The notes under the pieces are model-generated. The model did not search any database, was not told the origin of the DNA, and was given only the letters and a program-made list of their open reading frames with translations. Made by a program: the position numbers and the translations under genes. Shown piece by piece: positions 1 through 10,854 of a stretch of DNA of 64,000 nucleotides. Source of the stretch: Polia nebulosa (taxonomy: Eukaryota > Arthropoda > Insecta > Lepidoptera > Noctuidae); assembly GCA_951329385.1 (NCBI GenBank), contig OX589599.1:9114001-9178000 (forward strand), in the 5' to 3' direction. Position 1 is the stretch's first letter; each line of letters begins with the position of its first letter.

Positions 1-400
1 AGATAATTATTTTTCCCCAATGAAAATAATTAATTTAAAAAAAAAGAAAAACTTATCAAAGGCAACACTGAGCCCTCGACAAAGTTCACCTACTGTTTCG
101 TTTCAAAGACGCCGCCTGAGCGAGACAGAGTGCCTACAGTGCGGCTAGTGCAGGGCGGTATCGTTTGAATAAATAAAAATAGGTAAAAATAAAAAGATTT
201 CGCCGGCTGGTGGAGTGTTGTCAACTTATGAAAATTTGCCATTTATGTAGTGTTAAATTTCGCATTTTTATAAAAAATAAACATCTATAACTTTTGGTTC
301 TTATGAGTTACATTTTTTTTAAACTTTTTCTAGTACGTATGTTAAACCAGGAATACGACTTTATTGGATCGGACAGGGTTTTTGTTACAAGCTGTATGTG

Positions 401-482
401 ACATCCACCAACCCGCACTGGGCCCGTGTGGTGGATTGCGGCCCTTTCCCTCTTTTAGAGAGGAGGTTTGAGTCCCAGCAGT
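401..482 (+). mobile_element. tRNA-derived SINE (family F), tail fragment
   Basis: This is the distal part of the SINE seen full-length at 43547-43807. Shared landmarks are the 'gtggtggattgcggcc' stretch, the purine-rich 'agagaggagg' block and the terminal 'cccagcagt'. The tRNA-like head with polymerase III boxes is absent, so this is a fragment. It reads in the SINE sense on the + strand. Confidence 0.55.
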
Positions 483-2036
483 AGGAAAATTATAAGGCTC
501 ATGATGTTATGTTTTTCATTGGTGCAACACGTTTTCTTCTGCCACGCCAGCCGTCACAGGATCATAATTATTTCTTACTGGCTTTTGCCAGATGTTGATA
601 ATAAATCTTTCATGCCTGACTTCCAGCCTTGTTCCTTCTCCAGGTCCTACGCTATATCTATGTTAAATTTAATTATGATTGATTTGGCGGCTTCGGCGTG
701 TTAACGCCTGCTGTCCTTAAGCTAAAGTGGCGCCATCTGACATTTATTCTCCATCGATCTGTCTAAGAACTACGAGTCTACTATCAATAGATTCGAGATA
801 AATAAATAAAGTCAGCGTTAAATTCCCTTGTTTTCTATATTATTCAACGCTGCTTTTTCTTGCGTATCTCAAAATGTAATTTTCTCACATAACGGCATTC
901 ATTATAGCTTGTGGACGGCAGACGTAACAAACAAGTAGACAGAGTTACCTACTTTCGCAATTGTAAATAATATTAGAATTGATTCCATGGACAAATGGAT
1001 TATGCCCCATTCTCTTCTCTTAGGATTTAAATGATAAATGAATGATAAATGATTTTATTTATTTAGGTAGGTTTTAACAACACTTTTACACGTCAACATT
1101 TTTTTTTGCCCGTTTTAGCTAGATGAGGCCGGTGTTTCCTAGCTGACTACCCTGAGTAGAAGTACCGAAACAAACTTAGAGGTCAAAGTCTCTTTCAAAT
1201 CCATACAATATGTACTGGTCAAATCATATGAGAACCATGTACGTTAATGTCTGGGACGAGCACGCAGATTTGGGTAGACCTGTCCAGACAGTGCAAGCAT
1301 TTGTCAGTTATCGTGAAGCTCTACTCAGAACTTTGAAGAGCTCAACGAACCGACGAACAACACCAAAGTAAGGACATTTGACATTTCTGAAGATAATCCT
1401 TGAAGAGGACTCATTGGACCACCGATTAGTCATTTGTTCACGTTATTAGCAGACAGAGTTTAAGGAATTAGTTTTATGTGTTGGAAGTTATTATTTCATT
1501 TATTTAAACACAGTCAATGAGAGATGACGCAAACTAGATTAGGCCACGCATGCATAGAGCGTAGGCTTAGGTCGTATTCTTCTAGAAGAGGGAAGACCTA
1601 CCGGTCTTGGTTGAGTGAGGAGATTCACGTGCATATTGTTTATGTGTGCGTAAGATATTTTCTATGATATAGAGCGCTCCGGGTTCACACACAAAGATAA
1701 ATATACCTGAACCTACACACATACATTCAAGATCAACCCTCCTTGGTGAGATAGAACAACTATATTAGCGACCCGCCCATATTTCACACAAATGCAACTG
1801 CATGTGTTAAAATATCGAAATTTCTGTGGTATCTAACTTGAATATTGTTTTGCAAACATTTCGGAAGAAATAACCTACTTATATTAAAGTGAAAACTATA
1901 TCAAAATCTGTTGAGTGGTTAGCAAGAAAAGCTGACATTTGCCTAAACAGACAAAAATTGCGAATCTGCGAAGAACTCTATTTAGTGATTACCTAGCGTT
2001 TGGTAGACATCAGTTTAAGACAAACAAACATACTAA
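483..2036. other. No recognised feature (1.55 kb)
   Basis: AT-rich sequence with short chance reading frames only. I see no repeat shared with other parts of the window, no splice-flanked exon candidate and no RNA gene. The stretch before it (1-400) is likewise featureless. Confidence 0.5.
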
Positions 2037-2174
2037 GGGCTGATTTTTCAATAGTCAGATAACTTTTAACTGAGGAATAAAAATGGCATTTTGACAGTTT
2101 TTGTATAGAAATTATGTCAAACCACAATTTTTATTCCTCAGTTAAAAGTTATCTGACTATTGAAAAATCAGCCC
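2037..2174. mobile_element. MITE with perfect 48-bp terminal inverted repeats
   Basis: A 138-bp element starts GGGCTGATTTTT and ends AAAAATCAGCCC. The first 48 bases (2037-2084) are exactly complementary in reverse to the last 48 (2127-2174). TAA flanks both ends (2034-2036 and 2175-2177), which fits the 3-bp target duplications of PIF/Harbinger transposons; that superfamily assignment is inference. There is no coding capacity. The undamaged arms suggest recent insertion or recent correction. Confidence 0.8.
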
Positions 2175-2211
2175 TAAGTCAGCTTAGTAACCCCCTTAAA
2201 TATTTATTTTA

Positions 2212-2402
2212 TTCGGTTTTTTAGTATTTTTTGTTATAGAGGCAACAGAAATACATCATCTGCGAAAATTTCAACTGTCTAACTATCACGGTTCATGAGA
2301 TACCATCCCGCCTGGTGACAGACGGACAGACGGACAGACGGACGGACAGCGGAGTCTTAGTAATAGGGTCCCGTCTTACCCTTTGGGTACGGTACCCTAA
2401 AC
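2212..2402 (+). repeat. Lepidopteran dispersed repeat C, 3' part
   Basis: This is the right-hand part of a family seen again at 15283, 23010, 23945, 28795, 39514 and 58485. Landmarks are 'aacagaaatacatcatctg', a run of GACGGACA units (about 2320-2350) and the ending 'gggtacggtaccctaaa'. The head (CCGGCCAAGTG) is missing. Confidence 0.6.
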
Positions 2403-2519
2403 ATCTTGCTTATAACTAATCCGCTATCTTAGGGAGCCCGCCATATTTTTAGAGTGACGTCATTTTATTTTTCGAATTCTCAGCAAAACCCTTTCATTCG
2501 ATCGAACCCATATCATGGG

Positions 2520-2585
2520 AATGCATAAAAAATAACTAGTCCCCCATCTTTGGGAGTTCGCCATATTAGATTTAGAATGACGCCA
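2520..2585 (+). repeat. Dispersed repeat shared with 5868-5925 (inverted)
   Basis: 'ctttgggagttcgccatatt' followed by 'tagatttagaatgacg' matches the reverse complement of 5868-5925 ('tgacgtcattctaaatccaa', then 'tatggcgaactcccagagat'). A related line is at 2425-2460 ('gggagcccgccatattttta'). The family is not identified; a short DNA element is likely. Confidence 0.4.
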
Positions 2586-2591
2586 CTTAGC

Positions 2592-3199
2592 TAACCATAC
2601 ATTGGTGCCGATTCTGTCGTGCACAAACTAAACTTAATTTAGGCTATTGCTATATTTTTCTCTCTAATAAAACAAGAAAGAGACGGACGTAAATTAGAGT
2701 TGTAAATATAGTGTTTTTTTTTTCGGGGGGGTGGGAAATCATCCAATGACTTCTTCCGCTCTAGGGTGGAGCGGAAGGGCGTCTCAGACTCTTACTGACT
2801 AAAACCCACCCCTGTTCCTCCCTGCCCTGAATGCCCAGGGGCGAGGTAACTCTTTCGAATTTATCCTCAACCCCCGGGCAGGCATCCGCCATGACGTACC
2901 CCGTCGTGTTTGCTGACAACTCTTTGAGGCGCGCGTGGAACACTACGCGCCGTCGACTCTCGGGGCCTGGTGCTGATCGGGTGGCGAGTTACCCACTACT
3001 CGCCGTCCGCAGGCCCGGGTTTGTCAAATTTAGTTGAACCAATATACAAATTAAGGATACACTTAAAAACATGTCGACAAAAATCTCTAACTTAGTTAAT
3101 AGCTATAGCCGTCCTTTTCTCGCACTGTCTTTTAGTAAAAGATAGCGATTCTCTAATTTTAGTTTAGATACTAACAAGAGAATCGGCACCATTGTCATC
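2592..3199. mobile_element. MITE with TGGTGCCGATTCT ends, split by a SINE
   Basis: The left end reads 'attggtgccgattctgtcg' and the right end 'gagaatcggcaccattgtc', an inverted pair. An uninterrupted relative in the opposite orientation lies at 6531-6826 and shows the original join, so the 2713-3021 segment is a later insertion. Interior sequence including 'ttagtaaaagatagcgattc' is shared by both copies. No coding capacity. Confidence 0.65.
2713..3021 (-). mobile_element. Poly(A)-tailed SINE-like element (family B), about 305 bp
   Basis: On the minus strand it starts CGGGCCTGCGGACGGCGAG, runs through 'gagttacctcgcccctgggc' and 'ttttagtcagtaagagtctg', and ends in poly(A) (poly(T) at about 2715-2724 on +). 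The flanks 'ttgtaaatatag' and 'ttgtcaaatttag' look like a slightly diverged 12-13-bp target duplication. It begins at the same base as the copy at 55889-56193, so about 305 bp is probably the full unit rather than a random 5' truncation. It sits inside the MITE at 2592-3199. Confidence 0.65.
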
Positions 3200-3229
3200 C
3201 AAACTATACATGTATGCCAAATTTCATCT

Positions 3230-3555
3230 CGATCGAAGAATAGGACTCGTCCATGAATGAGCGCTGTCCGAAATTAGACGCATTATTAATTTATTATACA
3301 TAAAATAACAAGTATTATACTAAAACACCTATACTAAAATATAAACAATTAAATGATCTTTAAAATAATGAAGGTTTTATAAAAATATGTTGTAAAATTT
3401 TTTTGTGATTCTCAATTTTTTATCGGCGTTATACATATCTTTACAAATTAATATCAATATCAAATTACGAAGAAAATTGTCTAGAGTAACATATTTTTTT
3501 CAAAGAAATAAAACTAGTCGTTTAGACGTGATGTTCAATTAAAAACCATTAGAAG
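3230..3555 (+). repeat. AT-rich dispersed DNA element (family G), partial
   Basis: It shares 'aaattagacgcattattaat', a 'ttgtgattctcaattttttatc'-type core (broken here at 20 bases), 'gtctagagtaacatat' and 'gtcgtttagacgtgatgttc' with copies at 30847, 39012, 41860 and 51750. The left terminus (AAGGCGCTATTAACTGCC-type) is missing. No reading frame of note. Confidence 0.55.
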
Positions 3556-3981
3556 TTGTGTTGCATTCAATATCATAGTCATAAGACCTCCTCTTTGAAT
3601 TCTTCGACAAGAGACTCCAGTCTACATTAAAGGACTAAAAATCCCCACTAAGAGATTAATCAGGTAACTACCAAAGAGATGCGTCCACTGGGATACCGTT
3701 CTGATTATTTTTTTACAGTTCAGAATTTCCAACCCAAGTGGGAATGTTGTTTTATGGATTAAAACCTTTGCTTGTCCCATATAAGCTTACGAGCGTTGAA
3801 TAGTGATTATTCAATGAATACTTAAAATCACTTACAGAAAACTGGGTCCAAGTGTTGATCTATTTTTTTTATTACAGTGTTTATGCTACCTGTACGTGCA
3901 AGGTGTTCCCATAAAGAATAGTTAGAGTTATGACAATTTTGTGGTGATGAAATTTTTGTCAAAGTAATGGACGAGTTTTTT

Positions 3982-4511
3982 TTTAACCGACTTCAAAAAG
4001 GAGGAGGTTCTCAATTCGTCTGTATGTTTTCTTTTTTCTTTTTTTTTTTTTTTTGTATGTATGTTACGCGATTTCTCCGTCAGTTGTGAACCAATTTTCA
4101 AAATTCTTTTTTTATCTGAAAGAATATACTCCCGAGGTGGTCCCATATAATTTTTTTCGAAATTGCTTCAGCGGTTTTTGAGAAACTGAACAAAAACGGA
4201 AAATACGTGTACTTCGATGACGTTTTGGTGTTCTCCAAATATTTAAATTCCACGTTCCATTATATTGGGGTTTTTAGTTCTGGGGTATAACAACTATAAA
4301 GTGAAAAATAAAAAACTTTTTTACAAAAAAAACAACCGACTTCCAAAAAAAAATACACTAAAAATTCATAAATAACTTTAATTTCGGAAGTCGGTGTCAA
4401 ATAACGAAGAAGTAAAATACAAACACCGACTTCCGAAATTAAAGTTATTTATGAATTTTTAGTGTATTTTTTTTTGGAAGTTGGTTGTTTTTTTTGTAAA
4501 AAAGTTTTTTT
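3982..4511 (+). repeat. Hairpin-ended dispersed repeat A1
   Basis: It begins 'ttaaccgacttcaaaaagga' and runs through a conserved body ('ccgtcagttgtgaaccaatt', 'gaaagaatatactcccgagg', 'tttttagttctggggtataa'). It ends in a near-perfect inverted repeat of about 90-bp arms (4314-4511) built around 'ccgacttcc / ggaagtcgg'. Relatives lie at 17775, 20926, 26570, 42970 and 54225. It carries no protein. The superfamily is unknown to me. Confidence 0.65.
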
Positions 4512-4622
4512 AAAGAGTACAATTTTATAGTCAAGTCTGGTGGGGTAAAATCTGGTTAGTAATTTTTTCGAGTAGGGAATGGTTGGAAACCCTACTATTG
4601 ACCTTACCTGACCCAATTACTA

Positions 4623-4800
4623 TGGCGATGAAAAATTCTGGAGAAGCGACTGCGTATCGGAAGACGCAGCGTTGGAAGGCCTCCCACAAGGTGGACTGAT
4701 GACCTGTTGAGGGTCGCGGGCATCCGATGGATGCGAGACACACTGGACCGATCGCTATGGCACTTGAGGGAAGATATCCAGCAGTGAACGGCTTTCGGCT
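4623..4800 (+). pseudogene. RTE-like LINE, ORF2 C-terminal fossil
   Basis: Conceptual reading gives recognisable pieces of the C-terminal tail of RTE-like non-LTR retrotransposon proteins: an ARG-PRO-rich 'TQRWKASHKVD' stretch, 'RVAG', 'RWMRDTLDRSLWH' and 'EDIQQ', but spread over shifted frames with stops. Only about 180 bp remain. The reverse transcriptase and endonuclease domains are absent. The fold-back MITE at 4857-5220 begins about 55 bp downstream. Confidence 0.5.
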
Positions 4801-4856
4801 GAAAAGAATTATTATGACCACTTGTATGATCGAGTATCTTAAAACCGTCCATTTAA

Positions 4857-5220
4857 GGCCCTTCTCGCGGTCCAGTGGCGCCCTCATTGAATAAAAAATC
4901 GTAGCATAGCACAGAAAATAAATATTAAAAAATCCAACTTCACGTTTGTTACAAAGAGGATAAAGAATTTTTACGTTGTTAAAACAGGTCTCAAAATGTT
5001 TCGTATCCAAAGTAGTAGGCGAAAGTGCCAAAAACGGCCATTTCTGACACTTTTGCCTACTACTTTGGATACGAAACATTTTGAGACCTGTTTTTTAACA
5101 ACGTATCAATTCTTTATCCTCTTTGTAACAAACGTGAAGTTGGATTTTTTTATATTTATTTTCTGTGCTATGCTACGATTTTTTATTCAATGAGGGCGCC
5201 ACTGGACCGCGAGAAGGGCC
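4857..5220. mobile_element. Fold-back MITE, 364 bp, TTAA-flanked
   Basis: The element is almost one palindrome. GGCCCTTCTCGCGGTCCAGT at the left end answers the right end, and the arms (about 4857-5033 and 5043-5220) carry the same landmarks in reverse order: 'ggcgccctcattgaataaa', 'gttacaaagaggataaag', 'gtttcgtatccaaagtagta'. TTAA stands on both sides (4853-4856, 5221-5224), as expected of piggyBac-type targeting (inference). Partial relatives are at 19136-19349 and 34010-34166. The long frames across it are by-products of the palindrome. Confidence 0.75.
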
Positions 5221-5559
5221 TTAAGATACTCCAGCTTACAAGTAAAGTTTGTTTGTGTACATACTTTTGCTCGTGACTCATAGCAGAGTCATAGTGCTGA
5301 TGTATAGCTGTAGGTACTTACTAATGAGTTCAGAACATAATCAATCCATTTAATGGAAACCATATTTAATGTTAATCGTAACTTGATTTATGACTAAGCA
5401 CCTACATAACGTAATCAGTTAAATGGATTAGTTAGTAACAAGAGTGCCTGGAATAGATCCGCTATATCATCTGTATCAGAAATATATGCTTTCACCCTAA
5501 GCTTTGTTTTCATAATTATGAGCTAACATATTATTATATAATGGTTGTGCTTCCTGAAG

Positions 5560-5815
5560 AGGTAGGACATAGGTTGACATTTGGTATTCTATAAATTATT
5601 TATGGTCATTGAGTTGCCACTGTAGTGCCATTGAAACACCATTAATAAGACTATTATAATAATTGGTAGTCTGCTCTACTATATTATGTCAATAGCATAT
5701 TAAAGTTTTTGCAGAATACCAAATTTGCAACAGTGGCAAAATAATGTCTGTTGTGTGTCGATAGTGTCGATGGCGTGTTGCTTAACTCAAAGTTACAGAA
5801 TTGGACCCCTTGGTT
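5560..5815 (+). mobile_element. MITE family J, left-truncated copy
   Basis: It shares 'gacatttggtattct', 'accaaatttgcaacagtggc', 'gtgttgcttaactcaaagtt' and the terminal 'acagaattgg' with the fuller copy at 62979-63296, in opposite orientation. The second terminus is missing. No coding capacity. Confidence 0.55.
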
Positions 5816-5867
5816 TATATGATAAATAAATTTAAAAAAAATGAGAAGTTAAAAAAAAAAAAAATCT

Positions 5868-5925
5868 AAATGACGTCATTCTAAATCCAATATGGCGAAC
5901 TCCCAGAGATGGCGAACAAAGAAGA
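5868..5925 (-). repeat. Dispersed repeat shared with 2520-2585
   Basis: Reverse complement of the 2520-2585 segment, with 'tatggcgaactcccagagat' as landmark. The surrounding 5926-6530 shows nothing I recognise. Confidence 0.4.
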
Positions 5926-6530
5926 ATATTAAAAATAAAATGACGCGAGTGGTAATGAAAGCGTTCATTTAATTTTTTTTTATAATCTATACTTAATGCT
6001 TAGACTATGAAAGATTATAGACAGAATGTCAAAATTCGGCAATCTGAATTACCAGAATGAGAAGCCGGCTTGTGTCTGTACACGCGAAATAAGCTCACAT
6101 AGAAAAAATGAGAAGCCGATACGTCATCGTTACGTTCGTCAAGGTCACTCACACATCTTAACGATCCTGCTTCATTTAATGTCCAGTGACGTTCCGTCTA
6201 TAACCTCTCATAGTCTAAGACTTAATGTTTATTATTCTAGGTTCTACATATTAACAAACAAGATTGCATATCAATAACAGACGCGCACATTACAATTGGG
6301 TGAATTGCACATCGAAATAAAACACCAAAGAAATATGCGGGTCAATTGAACGTTTGAGAATCTTATCACGTGCGAACGCCGACATTTGGGAAATGTCAGC
6401 TGCATAAAGGGCGAGAAAGTGGCTGTACAATAAGAACTTATGTTGATAGGCAAACGTACATTAATATCAGGCTTTGTTTTGAGAACTAGAGAAGTATTTA
6501 CATTTGCAGGTTTTGTTTAGTTTGAAGAGA

Positions 6531-6826
6531 TGGTGTCGATTCTCTTGTTCAATAACTAAACTAAAATTAGAGGATCGCTATCTTTTACTAAAATGCAGTG
6601 CGAGAAAAGGACGGCTATGGCTATGAAGTAAGTTAGAGATGTGAAACTAGTTTACTCCTTGCGCTTCACCGTGTTTTTAATCGACATGTTTTTACGCGTA
6701 TGTATGGAAATATTAGTTCAACTAATTTTGACAGCTCTAATTTGCGTCTGTCTTTGTTTTATTAAAGCGAAAAAGATAGTAATAGCCTATATTAAGTTTG
6801 GTTTATGATCAACAGAATCGGCACCA
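6531..6826. mobile_element. MITE with TGGTG(C/T)CGATTCT ends, uninterrupted copy
   Basis: 296 bp from 'tggtgtcgattctcttg' to 'aacagaatcggcacca', an inverted pair. It is the undisrupted relative of 2592-3199 and proves that the latter was opened by a SINE. No coding capacity. Confidence 0.65.
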
Positions 6827-6839
6827 ATATCTATTACCT

Positions 6840-8714
6840 ACTAAACTTACTTGTTCCTACGGCTTCACGCCTTTGGCTTATCCCATATTCCATAGGAACC
6901 CTTTACATTTTTGCTGCATTCTCGACGATAGTGTAACTTTATAGCAGTAGATACTTCCAAAGATTATTATTTTCAAATTAAGAAAAAAATTACCAACCAA
7001 TACTATTAGTTGAGATACTCATTCAAAATACTAACGGATGGCGCCCACGAGCAACTTAATTTCCCAACAATTTTTTGTCTTTGTTGCTGTCTCTCGCGAC
7101 TTTTTTGAAAAAATATCTGAGGTTTTTTTTTAATTTTCTTTTTTGAGCGGCAGCTGGCGGGTCGGAATTTTTTTTGTTACCGTGCGACAAAAATGTCTTC
7201 CGGCTGTCGCGTCGCTACATGCGGGCACTTTCATACAAGCCCATAGACTTGATCTGAGAGACAAAATAGTTGCAGAGATAAAAGTTGCTCGTGCGCGCTA
7301 TCACTTAGGCTGGCGTCAGCGGTGCCGTCCAAACTCAAAATGGATATTTTGTGAAGACTTTTGCCCAGCTGTCACTGTGCATGCGGTTGACGGACGTGAC
7401 CCACCCAGTCCCATTCATCACTGGTCATTTAGTCATTATGATCAGTAGTCACACAATTTCTAGACATATATTATAATTTTTGGATAAGGAAGTCCCAAAA
7501 CAAAACATTATTAAAACACACAAACCACATAAACTTAATTACTATGCCTATTGTTTTAATTAGCTTGCTTCGTTACACACTCTTAGATTACGCCTGTGGG
7601 CCGCGGTTGCTTGCTGGGCGCGCTAAGTGGGTCACAGGCCGCAACGCGATGTAGTCACTTACTTACGTGCATTGTTTAGGGCCCTAGGGGGTAGGCAGAT
7701 AATGCAGCTGTAGTAGTTAGATGTATTTGGTATTGTGTAAAAAATAGAATAGAATAAAATAAATATTTATTGTACACCAAAACAGTCACACAATTGTTTT
7801 ACACGAGCTTAAATCTATGGGTGCAACGGGCGGTCTTATCGCTGAACAGCGATATCTACCAGATAACCTTGGGATGGACTGAAAGAACTTAAAATCTAAA
7901 TGGGGGTTTGTGTGGAGTACTGCTAATAAAAAATGGATGTCAAAATTTTACATTTAAAAATATATACATACATATCAAATGTTACATAATTTCGTAGGAG
8001 GTGAGAAAAAACAAAAAAAAGGAGGACAAAGAATAAAAGGAGGACTAATTTTGGAAGAGATGATAATATATATAAACAGAAAGGCATTAGAGAGAAAGGA
8101 AATGGTCTTTTACTAGAAATTAAAATGAAAATGTATCAGATAAATAGATTATAGTGGTATTTTTATAGCACATCAAATTAAATAAATAAATCAACGTCCG
8201 AAACAATGGTTTAAAACTAGTAGGTATCAAAACAGAATATTTCGAGCGTCTGGTCGAGTTTCGAATTATCAAACATCAAACCGAAACTCAACAGGAAAGT
8301 AAGAACACGGATATGGTATTCTTTTCTTATGCTTGAAGGACGCACGAAAAATTATGTTACTCAATTTCCAATGCTGAAGTCCGTCAAAAACACTCAGATA
8401 CCAATACAATAATGTTGCTTTATGCTTTTACTCAAACCAATTTAATTAGGAAACCTCACAAATACAGATTAATGTTCGGAATATTTGATTTTCATTCGAC
8501 ATTCACTTTCCCTGTGGACGTTAAATTACTGTCCCAATAAAATGTTCAAATGAAGTTATTATTGTAAATCCATTAAAATCTACTCCCACGGGCTTGTTAT
8601 GTTTCAGCTGGGACAATGTACAAAATGTCACATTTAGCTGTCGCTAAATGCAGAATGTCCGATCAGATGATACTAGCGCTGCTTGTGGATTCGCCCGCGT
8701 ACATTTGCTTATAA
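6840..8714. other. No recognised feature (1.9 kb)
   Basis: Unique-looking sequence. A 101-codon frame at 7143-7448 has no recognisable motif. 7741-7812 ('aatagaataaaataaatatt' then 'tattgtacacca') resembles the 3' end of a lepidopteran LINE or a transcript end, but this is too weak to call. Confidence 0.4.
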
Positions 8715-9169
8715 TCCTACTAATATTATAAATGCGAAAGTTTGTATGGATGTTTGTTACTCAATCTCGCCAGAATGGCTGAACGGATCTAGATGAAATT
8801 GGGCACAGAGATAGAATACGTTATAAGTTTGTGAGTGTGTATCTTTGTATGTTTGATACTTCTTCACTCTCGAACGGCTGGACCGATTTGGATGAAATTT
8901 GGTATGTAGATAGCTTATACCCTGGATTAACACATAAATGTACCCCGGACGCTGCATGTTGCATGCTTGCATGCTGCATGCTTGCTTGCACGCTGCATGT
9001 TGCATGCTCGCTGGCATACTGCATGTTTACTTGCATGCATGGTGTATTAACATCTGTACCACTTCTTTTTATCCCGGTCTACGCGGGTGAAACCGCGGGG
9101 CAACGCTAGTAATTTATAATGGGAAAAGTACTAATCCCGCGGGGGCGAAGCCGCTGGCAGACGCTAAAT
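8715..9169 (+). mobile_element. Two nested Helitron-like elements
   Basis: The outer copy opens TCCTACTAATATTATAAATG at 8715, is interrupted near 8822 and resumes at 9110 ('aatttataatgggaaaagta') to end 'gccgctggcagacgcta'. The inner copy (about 8823-9109) has its own head 'aagtttgtgagtgtgt', the line 'tggatgaaatttggtatgta', a GCATGC minisatellite and the terminus 'gggcaacgctagt'. TC at the start and CTAG at the end fit Helitron-type termini (TC...CTRR). Neither encodes a Rep/helicase protein. Confidence 0.65.
8952..9050 (+). repeat. GCATGC-rich minisatellite inside the inner Helitron-like copy
   Basis: Imperfect 11-15-base units built from TGCATGC, such as 'gctgcatgttgcatgcttgc'. The array ends 'cttgcatgcatggtgtatta', as does the separate array at 10270-10382. 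All frames through it are repeat peptides with no meaning. Confidence 0.75.
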
Positions 9170-9194
9170 TTAATATATATTAAGTACATTATTT

Positions 9195-9440
9195 CTAGTC
9201 TGCACTGTCCCACTTCTGGGTAAAGGCCTACCACCATACTTTCCACTGTTCTCGGTTCTGTGCTACTAGTTTCAAGTTCTAAGTTCTTAAGAAGACATCT
9301 TAATCATCCCGCCACCTCCTTCGTGATCTGCCGCGGGCTCATCTTACGGTTTCAGGGCACCAATCTTGTTTTCTTCTTCAGCATGCGACACACAAGTCCA
9401 GCCCAATCCCATGAGCAATAAGTTGAGCAGCCTTCTGAAC
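9195..9440 (-). pseudogene. RTE-like LINE, ORF2 C-terminal fossil
   Basis: The minus strand shows in order a 'WDWAGLVCRML' stretch, an Arg/Pro-rich 'PRQITKEVAG'-like stretch and 'REQWKVWW', the usual tail of an RTE-type non-LTR polymerase, broken by frameshifts and stops. The 3' end is near 9195. Only the far C-terminus survives. Confidence 0.5.
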
Positions 9441-10269
9441 CACGTCTACGATCTGCCTCTTAATTCAGGTATCAATAACCTGAGTGCCTGACAAATAGTT
9501 ACCCCAAAATCTATTCAGTAGCTAACCCGTGAATGAAAACAGCACAAACGGACAGAGAAACTAACTTCCCATTAGCTGTGTGTCAGTTAATGTGAATATT
9601 TGCTACTAAAATGTTCTATTGTGGAATGTTTATTTCAAACGTTTCATTTGGAGCTAACTACCACAAAGCGAAGAGAATTTAATTTAGTTTTGCGTTGTTT
9701 CATTTGGTTTACGTGGGAATGCGCCGACATTCGTGTATGTGAGTTGGATGAGACGACAAATATACGCTGTCCCCTTGTTTCGCACACAGAAATTTCATAG
9801 AATTTCGTTTCCCAGAAAATGTTTCATATAATATTTGGTCCTTGTATTTTTATTTCGAATATTATTGTTTTAACTACTATTCACTTGAAAAAACATATTT
9901 TACGGAATTTTGTAGTCACATATTTTTATTTAATAAACTTATCAAACAGTAGAAATATTTTTTAACGAATATTGTTTGTTTGGTGTATTTTTCCATGGTA
10001 TTTTATTTTTACATTTTGACGTTGTGCTACAAAAGTTAGCGACAGAAACGAATCGCTGCAAAACTGATTCCACGTAGTCTTGTCTGCCCTACCCCTAGAG
10101 TGTAATATAAGCCCGCGTAGGCACGGAGGGGCGAGGTGGCCCGTGAGTTGAGGACCAGGTTGTTTTGTAACGCCCGCCGCCGCGGATGAGCCGAAGTTGC
10201 GGCGGTGAGCGTTAAAACCATCTGCAACGATAAGCTCGCGTGGGACCGCCGGAGCCGTGACAGAAACTA

Positions 10270-10382
10270 TGCCTGCATGCTGCATGTTGCATGCTTGCTT
10301 GCATGTTGTATGCTCGCTTGCATGCTGCATGTTGCATGCTCGCTGGCTTGCTGCATGCTGACTTGCATGCATGGTGCATTAA
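10270..10382 (+). repeat. Second GCATGC-rich minisatellite
   Basis: Same unit as 8952-9050 ('catgctgcatgttgcatgc'), closed by 'acttgcatgcatggtgcatt'. It starts abruptly after 'cagaaactatgcctgcatgc', and I see no Helitron-like head or tail around it. It may be a fragment of the same inner element carried here. Confidence 0.7.
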
Positions 10383-10854
10383 CTTCTGTTTCACTTATTT
10401 TAACAAAAAAATATCTAAATAAACACAGTTAGTATGTGCATATGAAGTCACTATTAGTGAGAATAACAAAATTGTTTGCCTGCTTGACAAGAATTTACCC
10501 GCATTATTTTTTTGAACGTGGTGTTGTAATTTTATAGGATCATATATTTTATCAAAGGTATGAATTGAAAGGTTTAGAAACTGTCACTCGATAAAATGTT
10601 ATTCTTTAAATAAACAATATAAAGATAAGGAATATTTGATTTGTTATTCTATGATATGAATATTCTAACATTAAACTTTATGTGAAACAAGAATCAATGA
10701 TTTCAATTTTTTCAAAGTAATTATTCTATGAAATGATAATATGACAACAATTATAGTGCTAAATCTCACAAACGCGGGTTGGTCTCGGTTGTGTGTGTGT
10801 AGGTTCACGTGCATCACACTCCATGGGCTTCTGAGCGGCAGGTCTAATTCGCCA

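Noticed and set aside
4531..5079. 182-codon minus-strand open frame
   Set aside because: It runs across a LINE fossil and one arm of a 364-bp palindromic MITE. A nearly identical peptide start arises on the other strand because of the palindrome. No domain.
7143..7448. 101-codon frame that might be an exon
   Set aside because: No recognisable domain, no convincing start context or splice sites, composition like its flanks.
8757..9109. Cysteine/methionine-rich and MQHA-rich frames
   Set aside because: Direct translation of the GCATGC minisatellite in several frames; the same occurs at 9962-10432.
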